64,000 bases of DNA from Tillus elongatus (Eukaryota > Arthropoda > Insecta > Coleoptera > Cleridae): assembly GCA_964006375.1 (NCBI GenBank), contig OZ023266.1, positions 67,547,403 through 67,611,402 on the forward strand, given 5' to 3'. This document shows positions 45,955 through 64,000 of the stretch, one piece after another. Each line of letters opens with the position of its first letter. Within the stretch, counting starts at the first letter, position 1. The notes beneath the pieces were generated by a model. That model was not told the DNA's origin. It did not search any database and worked only from the letters and a program-made list of their open reading frames with translations. Position numbers and translations under genes: made by a program.

Positions 45955-46185
45955 AACATTGGAGGACATACTAATGATTAAAGCTAGAGAGAGTACAAAA
46001 TATCCAGGAGTGATAGTGGATAAGCATATGAGGGGAAACTTGCGTATTTATGCATTAGTAAAAAATTGAGAAACATCTAAAAATAATGTATTGTGCCAAA
46101 AGCTTACTCAATTATTGTATCCTTGCATGGGGAAGTATACTGAGACTGCATTTAAAGAATCTCGAAGTGACACTGAAGTGAGATG
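45955..46185 (+). pseudogene. Fragment of a Jockey/CR1-type reverse transcriptase
   Basis: Frames read K-Y-P-G-V-I-V-D-K-H-M followed by Y-C-I-L-A-W-G-S, the post-palm region of this RT type. It is about 75 codons with several breaks. Confidence 0.55.
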
Positions 46186-46189
46186 TAAG

Positions 46190-46273
46190 ACACAAAAAAT
46201 TTAGTAAATTGTCAGCCCTGGTCCATTTCTTCCCCAATATAGGGACAAAGTATGTAAGGCTACATGCATTCTC
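46190..46273. repeat. Left part of a palindromic unit, broken by a LINE
   Basis: TTTAGTAAATTGTCAGCCCTGG to ACATGCATTCTC matches the 21593-22064 unit. It resumes at 48953. Confidence 0.8.
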
Positions 46274-48952
46274 CGCTCTAACACATTATAACAAAGAGAT
46301 AAGGAACGCTAAGAGGGAGTCCTGGAGGAGGTTCTGCGGGGACATCTCTAATTTGCTCAGCAGCGCCAGAATCCACAGAATTCTCTCACGCGACCGTGTT
46401 CAGGAACTGGGATCGATAAAACAACCAGATGGTTCCTTTACAAAAGAAACGTTAGAGCTCTCAGCACACACGCACTTCCCAGATTCTCTGATCCTAAGCA
46501 ATGAAGATGTTCAGCCAGCTGAGGGTCGATTTAAACACCCTCAAAGGGAGGACTGGTGGGTTGCTCGACGAATAGTTACAGCCTCGGCAGTGGAGTGTGC
46601 CGTGAAACATTTCCAGCCATTCAAGGCGCTAGTGGAGGATGGGGTGGTACCGGTCCTACTACAAAATGGGCTGGAGATTCTCCTACCTTTCCTAATCAGG
46701 CTGTACAGAGCCTGTCTGGCCTAGAACAATATTGCATCCAGCTGGACGGTGATTAGGGGGGTTTACATTCCCAAATTGGGACGTAATGACCTCTTACCCA
46801 CATCACTGAGACCTCTCAGTGTTATATCATTCCTCCTGAAGGGATTAGAAAAAATACTGGACGGACACATTAGGGGGAACATCTTAGTCAACAATCCCCT
46901 AAATACCCACCAGTATGCCTACCAAACTGGCAAATCTACTGAGTTAGCACTCAATAACCTCGTCGAGAAAATCACACACTCCCTGGAAAAGGGGGACGTA
47001 GCGGTGGCTGCATTTTTCGACATCAAGGAGCATTTAATAATGCATTACTTATCTCCCTCTACGAGGCCACTATCGCTAGAGGGGTGGAACCTACCATTTG
47101 TGGCTGGATCGGAAGCATGCTACATAATCAGACCACTATTACCTCGTGGCAGGGGGAGGTGGTCGGCGTCAGGGCTGCCCTCAGGGGGGAGTTCTATCCC
47201 CCCTGCTGTGGACGATTTGCTGGCTATCCTCGGACTGTGGGAGATTGAGGTCGTATGCTGATGATCTCGTCATAATGGTTAGAGGCAAATCTGAGAAGGA
47301 ACTTGCAAGTACTCTTCAAGAGGCACTAAATGTAGTGAATGATTGGTGCCGGAGGGAACAGATGTCTGTGAACCCCCGCAAAAGATCATTGTTCCATTTA
47401 CCAGAAGAAGGTTGGACAAATTAAAACCACCTATTCTTATGTGGGAAACGATTCCATTTTCGGAACAAGCAAAATATGTGGGGGCTACCCTAGATAAGAA
47501 GCTCAACTGGGACGTACAGTTAAAGAATGTAATCCGCAGGGCTAAACTGTCCCGGTGGACATGTCGGAGAATCTGTGGAAACAACTGGGGAACAAACCCC
47601 CAACAGATGTACTGGCTCTATGTAGTGGTTATCAGACCAATAATAACATGTGGAGCCATAGTTCGGTGGCCTAAGGCACTTCGTGGTATCGCGAGGGCTA
47701 AACTGTCTCATCCACAGAGACAAGCTTGTCTGATGATAACGGGAGCGATAAGCACTGCACCATCAGCCGCTCTGGAGGTCCTCCTTAATATTCCACATCT
47801 TCACATATGGTTGGAGAGGGTGACGAGGTGGACAACGTACAGACTAAAACAAACGGCCGACAGCATGCCGAAGGAAGTCAGTCTGGGAGGGTCCGGACTC
47901 CTCGATGACATTGATGATCACGGGATTCTGGGAATGGTTTCAGACTTGATGCCTACAAAGATCAGTAGAGATCTGTCTTTCAAGACCATCCTCCCAGAAA
48001 GGGAGGACTAGGAGCGAAATCAAACGACCCTATTGAGAGCCGATCTCTGCTAGTACTCTGACGGCTCCAAAAGCAATATGGGAGTAGGAGCCGGCGCATA
48101 TGGGGGCAGCACCGATGCTAGACTATCAGCTAGCCTCGGCAAGTACGCAACCATACAACAGGCAGAAGTGTGTGCAAGGGAAAGTATAAAAAACCAGTGC
48201 ACACACAAATCGATTAAGATATATGCAGATAGCCAAGCTGCAATAAAGGCTCTTGGTTCCCACCAGTGTAATTAAAAAACGGTATGCAGTTGTAAATCTG
48301 CCCTTAATGAACTGGGCAGCTGTAATGAGGTGTCGCTGGTCTGGATACTGGGTCACTCGGACCATGATGGCAATGTTGCGGCCGACACGCTTGCCGGGAA
48401 TAGTGCCCAGAGAAACTTTGTCGGACCAGAACCGGTGCTGGGGATAACATCATGCACAGCAAAACGTACCTTAAAGACCTGAACAGAAAGAATGACAATC
48501 CAGTATTGGCAAAATCTTCCAGGATTAGCTCACTCTAAGGCCTTCATAAATGGCCTGTCAAAGTCAAGGGCTAAAAAACTTCTAGAGTTAAACAGACAAC
48601 TGAGTACTCTAGTCGGCCTGTATACAGGACACTGCCGCTTGCATCACCACATGCACCGTATTGGGGTCGGTCAGGTCACCGAGTGCCGGCTGTGTATGGA
48701 GAGTGATGAGACAGCAGAGCACGTACTGTGTTCCTGTTCGGTGGCGGACAGGACTAGATACCTGCTCTTTGGCAAGATAAAGCTTGCTCTGGAAGATCTG
48801 GATCAACTTTCGCCCATAAAGATTATCGACCTCTGCAGGAGGCTGGCTTTGTTGGATGAAATATAGACCATTAGGCGTGAGCCACAAGGGACCTTATGGT
48901 CGCGGTGGAGGGACCAGTATGGCCCACTCACATACAAACCTAACCTAACCTA
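46274..48952 (+). pseudogene. 5'-truncated R1/LOA-like LINE with a telomere-like (CCTAA) tail
   Basis: A 12-bp target duplication ACATGCATTCTC (46262-46273, 48953-48964) fixes the ends. The protein runs through reverse transcriptase (K-R-E-S-W-R-R-F-C; S-L-R-P-L-S-V-I-S-F-L-L-K; Y-A-D-D-L-V-I-M near 47257), RNase H (S-D-G-S...; A-D-S-Q-A-A-I-K-A-L) and a CCHC knuckle (C-R-L-C...H-V-L-C-S-C, about 48690-48740). Breaks lie near 46723, 47030-47240, 47400, 48010 and 48275. The 3' end is AACCTAACCTAACCTAA (48937-48952) instead of poly(A). Confidence 0.9.
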
Positions 48953-49320
48953 ACATGCATTCTCACCACAGTTAGAACTGTAGACCGGTTTCGCTCTAAT
49001 TAGAGCTCGTCAGTACAGCATACTAATTGCAGCGAAAATACACCTATAAAGTAACACGGCTATGGTAGCCGGCCTCCCAAAACTAAGCGAGATGTAAGAC
49101 ACGAAACATGTGCGGCCATCTCGTTGCGAAACCAAGTAATATGTTGTCATGGCAGCTCCAAATAACACAAAATGTTAAAAAATAGAGACTGTATACAACC
49201 AACTAACAATTTAGTAAATTGTCAGCCCTGGTCCATTTCTTCCATATAGAAACAAACCGGTCTACGGTTCTAATTGTGGTGAGAATGCATCTAGCCTTAC
49301 ATACTTTGTCCCGACATGTA
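48953..49320. repeat. Right part of the palindromic unit
   Basis: Continues the repeat split by the LINE: TAGACCGGTTTCGCTCTAAT, AATTTAGTAAATTGTCAGCC and an inverted GAGAATGCATCTAGCC arm. Confidence 0.75.
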
Positions 49321-49930
49321 ACAGACTAAATAAAAATAATAAATTTCGCCTGAACAAACAACTCTGCAGTGTTCCTCTAACCAGATATATATGATCAGCT
49401 CTATACACAAGCATCTTGAGAAGCCGACGCTGAACATCCTCTAGTGCATCCCTATGAACGCTATAATAGGGAGCCCAAACTACTGCAGCATATTCCAAAT
49501 GCGGTCTAACGTAGGCACAGTAGGGAGTTTTCAAGGTGTCTATTCATGGACAATTTTTTGAGTTTCCGATATTCTCAATATGATTAACAAATGATAGTCT
49601 GCTGTCAAAAAGAACGCTTAAGTCAGCAATATTTTTGGATCTGTTAAGTATCAAATCACACCATTCATACGGAAAACTGGTTATTTGCTTGTTGAGTGTA
49701 TAAGTCATAACCTCACATTTACAGACATTCAGCGGCAGCTCATTTTGGTAGATCCAGGAATATACTCAACATAAGGTATCCTGTAGTTTAACGCCATCAT
49801 CACAGTTGTTAATGGTATGAAAAATCTTCAAGTGATGAGCTTAAAACAGGAACCTCAAGGAAGTTACTGATGTCATTGATGCATAAATTAAAAAACAGAT
49901 CCCTGCGGCACACATATTTGTGTCATCTTC
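49262..49930 (-). pseudogene. Jockey/CR1-type reverse transcriptase fragment
   Basis: Minus-strand blocks in order: C-V-P-Q-G-S-V (near 49890), C-E-V-M-T-Y-T-L-N (near 49720), D-S-R-L-S-F-V-N-H-I (near 49600), then an open 90-codon piece with Y-V-R-P-H-L-E-Y-A-A-V-V-W-A-P-Y and D-V-Q-R-R-L-L-K. The catalytic Y-x-D-D segment is lost. Confidence 0.75.
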
Positions 49931-49943
49931 CTCATAGAAATGT

Positions 49944-50115
49944 CTGCACGCAGCAGGTGCGTTATGATAGTGAATTTTGATAAAAATGTTTTAAATAGCA
50001 AATGTGTTTTTTTCTAAAGAAAGCAGGCTTCAAATTTGTTTACCAGTATAACCTATATAGTAGAAACAATGTACCATATATCATCAAAATAACTTTATTG
50101 TTTGAAAATGTGATG
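49944..50115. repeat. Truncated terminal-inverted-repeat module
   Basis: CACGCAGCAGGTGCGTTATG start and a body in reverse order relative to 34022-34331 (AGAAAGCAGGCTTCAAATTT; CAAAATAACTTTATTGTTTG); the far end is missing. Confidence 0.65.
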
Positions 50116-50640
50116 TCATTTGTGACTCTCTTTTGTGTAATTTGTTTGTTATTATATTTTGTGTATCGGCCCATCTTTAATTTGGCTTTTAAGCTGTTGT
50201 TAAAGGTGTAACAAAAAACAAAGAAAACTTCGGCTTTAAACATTTGTCTTGAAAAAATAATTTTTAACATTTATATGCAGCTGCTCAAGAAAATAATTTG
50301 GTAAAATTTTTTGGAAGCTGGACTCTGCATGGCTGTACATGGACATGACAAAAAATGATAGACAAGCTACACTGATAGAAATACGAATAAAACTGCTAGA
50401 ATAAATTGGGAGGAGAAAGGGCAAATCTGTTAGAAATATTCAGGCATAGTAACATTTTAACAATAAGAGATAGACCAATAGGAAACTACTCGAAAACCTG
50501 GTCCAATTGATAAAGTGCAGAAGCATACCATGAAATGAAAAAAAACTGTTGAAGACAGGCGTCATGGTTGTGACGACACTGCCTTTAGACTGTAATGATG
50601 ACAAGTATGACCAGTATTAATGTTAAGCTTCAAAAAGAAC
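50116..50640. other. Spacer downstream of the PANTS-like gene
   Basis: No supported frame. The short minus-strand frames here are low-complexity. Confidence 0.4.
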
Positions 50641-50662
50641 GTAATTTTGTAACCATTAACAC

Positions 50663-50668
50663 TTTATT
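50663..50668 (-). promoter_or_regulatory. AATAAA polyadenylation signal of the PANTS-like gene
   Basis: It lies 33 bases past the stop codon on the minus strand, in a T/G-rich context typical of a short 3' UTR. Confidence 0.7.
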
Positions 50669-50700
50669 CACACACAAAACTTTGATGACAATATTTTATA

Positions 50701-62583
<11,883 letters not shown>

Positions 62584-63670
62584 TATATATGATTATGTTT
62601 TAATATCAGGAATATCAAGTTAATACACTGTTGTATCTAATACCTAATTTTTTAAATAATTACGTAAATACATGAAACAGAAACATAAATATACAAATGA
62701 AATAGGGTTAACTCAATGATAAATGATAGGTTAACTCTTCTTCTTTGTTTATTTGAAATTTTTTTTCTTCATGAAAGTTTACGGCGTCTTTTAGCGAATT
62801 TTCATTTAGAAAAATTCGCCTTTTAGATAACTCAAAAAATACTAAACTGATTTCAATCAAACTTGGCAAAAATCTTGTTTGGGCGAAAACCGAGGTCAAG
62901 TTCGTTAATCAGCCTTTATGCTCAAGTTTTTCCGGTGGAAAATCCGGGAAAACTTTCTGAAAACGCCATATTTTTATAAGTACCAGAGTAACTGGAATGA
63001 GATTTTACATGTAGCTATAAATAGTGCAAATAAACATATGTTGTGAATTTTAAGTAATTTGGTAAACAATATTTAGAGTTTTTTCCAAATTAAAAATAAA
63101 ATTCCAAAGACATGCGTTGAACCGACTTAGTGGTTAAAGTCGAATGCCTGACAGACAGTGAAGGTAACTGTCACGCGTAGATTAATTCATACAACAGGTA
63201 TAAACCATACAGCAACGATAACCAAACTATATACCAGGCAGAAAACATACTATCCGAATCAACAATCGTCAAATCTCGGCCGCAGACGACATGAAATTAA
63301 GAATTTGCCAATTGATTGTTATTTAACTGGACGATACAATCAATTATTAAAATACACTATATTTTTAGCTTTATTAACGGCCTCAAACACAGTTTTAGCA
63401 CAGCATAGATATATTATGCTGTCGCATAATAATGTAGCAAAAATTTAAATAAAATCAAGCCAAGTCTATATAAAAATGATTGTAAAATAGTTTATTTTAT
63501 CTTTAAACTTAAACATAAGACGTTATATAAGACCGAAGCAGTTGTGGGATGTATTTCAATGGTAATTCTACTACCTAATTCTATAATTAATTAATTATGT
63601 ATACTGTAAATATAATATCCCGGGCATGAAGCCTATCTAAAGTATGACGCAAATAAAACCTTTGTTGACG
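62584..63670. other. Upstream side of the PANTS-like gene
   Basis: Presumed 5' UTR and promoter (minus strand); I see no convincing TATA or initiator. 62780-63060 has composite-repeat-like pieces (TTTTAGCGAATTTTCATTTA; TTAGATAACTCAAAAAATAC). The frame at 63158-63448 has no support. Confidence 0.4.
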
Positions 63671-63673
63671 TGT

Positions 63674-63740
63674 GGCTAGATAGCGTAGCGGATACCGCGC
63701 TCGCATCCCACGCAGAAGATCACGCGATCGAATCTAGCTG
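63674..63740 (+). repeat. tRNA-like sequence with A and B boxes
   Basis: A box TAGCGTAGCGG (63681-63691) and B box GATCGAATC (63726-63734) match pol III consensus at tRNA spacing, and GCTAGAT/ATCTAGC could pair. The T-stem does not form, so this is a SINE head or tRNA relic, not a functional tRNA. Confidence 0.5.
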
Positions 63741-63859
63741 GATGAATGTATGCTTTTTTAAATGTTTTATTTTCACATTTGGAGAAACAATTTTGCACAT
63801 ATTTCATACGTTTTGAACAAAATCTCATCTTTGTTTAAAACGCCTAAATAAGTTTGTCA

Positions 63860-64000
63860 CCTTTGAGTCTGATATTATAATTTTGTTATTGTTGTAATTG
63901 TTATTGAAAAAAACGGTTTGATTAGGTTGACTAAAACGAAATCATACTGGCGATTAATAAGGAAAAATAACTGCTACGTTTATAATTTAGTAGATGCTTT
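63860..64000. repeat. Third partial copy of the 12655-13022 repeat
   Basis: GGTTGACTAAAACGAAATCAT and TAATAAGGAAAAATAACTGC match 13845-13880 and 12960-12980. Runs off the window. Confidence 0.65.

Noticed and set aside
48937..48952. Interstitial telomere created by chromosome fusion
   Set aside because: The CCTAA units lie exactly between a LINE 3' UTR and its target duplication, so they are the LINE tail.
63158..63448. 96-codon plus-strand frame
   Set aside because: No homology pattern, no splice or promoter support, and it overlaps repeat-like sequence.

Overview
The window is animal chromosomal DNA, most likely from an insect with a large, transposon-rich genome; a beetle is possible, but the sequence does not settle the order. 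The evidence is spliced genes with animal-type introns, a transportin and a C22orf39/PANTS-family gene, and an insect-like mobile-element mix: a Gypsy element primed by tRNA-Leu, R1/LOA/I-type LINEs carrying RNase H, and Penelope, Tc1/mariner, hAT and tRNA-derived SINE sequences. There are no bacterial operons and no CRISPR.

Layout. 1-11835: a near-complete Gypsy element (copy A, minus strand, intact 1661-aa Gag-Pol) whose 3' LTR was split by a full-length two-ORF LINE. 11836-23000: a graveyard of MITEs, SINE copies, a dead mariner-type transposase, hairpins, a Penelope-derived palindrome, a solo Gypsy LTR and a long palindrome. 24402-27280: a transportin (karyopherin beta-2) gene with an uninterrupted coding region and a predicted intron only in the 5' UTR. 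27500-36900: LINE fragments, (TA)n-bearing repeats and a SINE. 37042-37963: a predicted two-exon gene for an unrecognised 107-aa protein, with TATA box and initiator. 38000-50650: non-coding DNA and nested repeats (hAT inside Tc1, a LINE with a telomere-like tail inside a palindromic repeat, RT remnants). 50701-62583: a three-exon gene of the UPF0545/C22orf39 (PANTS) family, minus strand, whose second intron of about 11.3 kb holds a second Gypsy copy (copy C), (TA)n repeats, a Penelope remnant and a rearranged LINE. 62584-64000: the upstream side of that gene, with repeat fragments.

How the parts relate. Three host genes are supported: transportin-like, the 107-aa orphan and PANTS-like. Everything else is mobile DNA in layers. 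The insertion order can be read from target-site duplications: LINE into Gypsy LTR, Gypsy LTRs into (TA)n tracts of an older repeat family, hAT into Tc1, LINE into palindrome. The transportin and Gypsy Gag-Pol ORFs in the ORF list begin at the first possible codon; for transportin I moved the start to the first ATG (27080).
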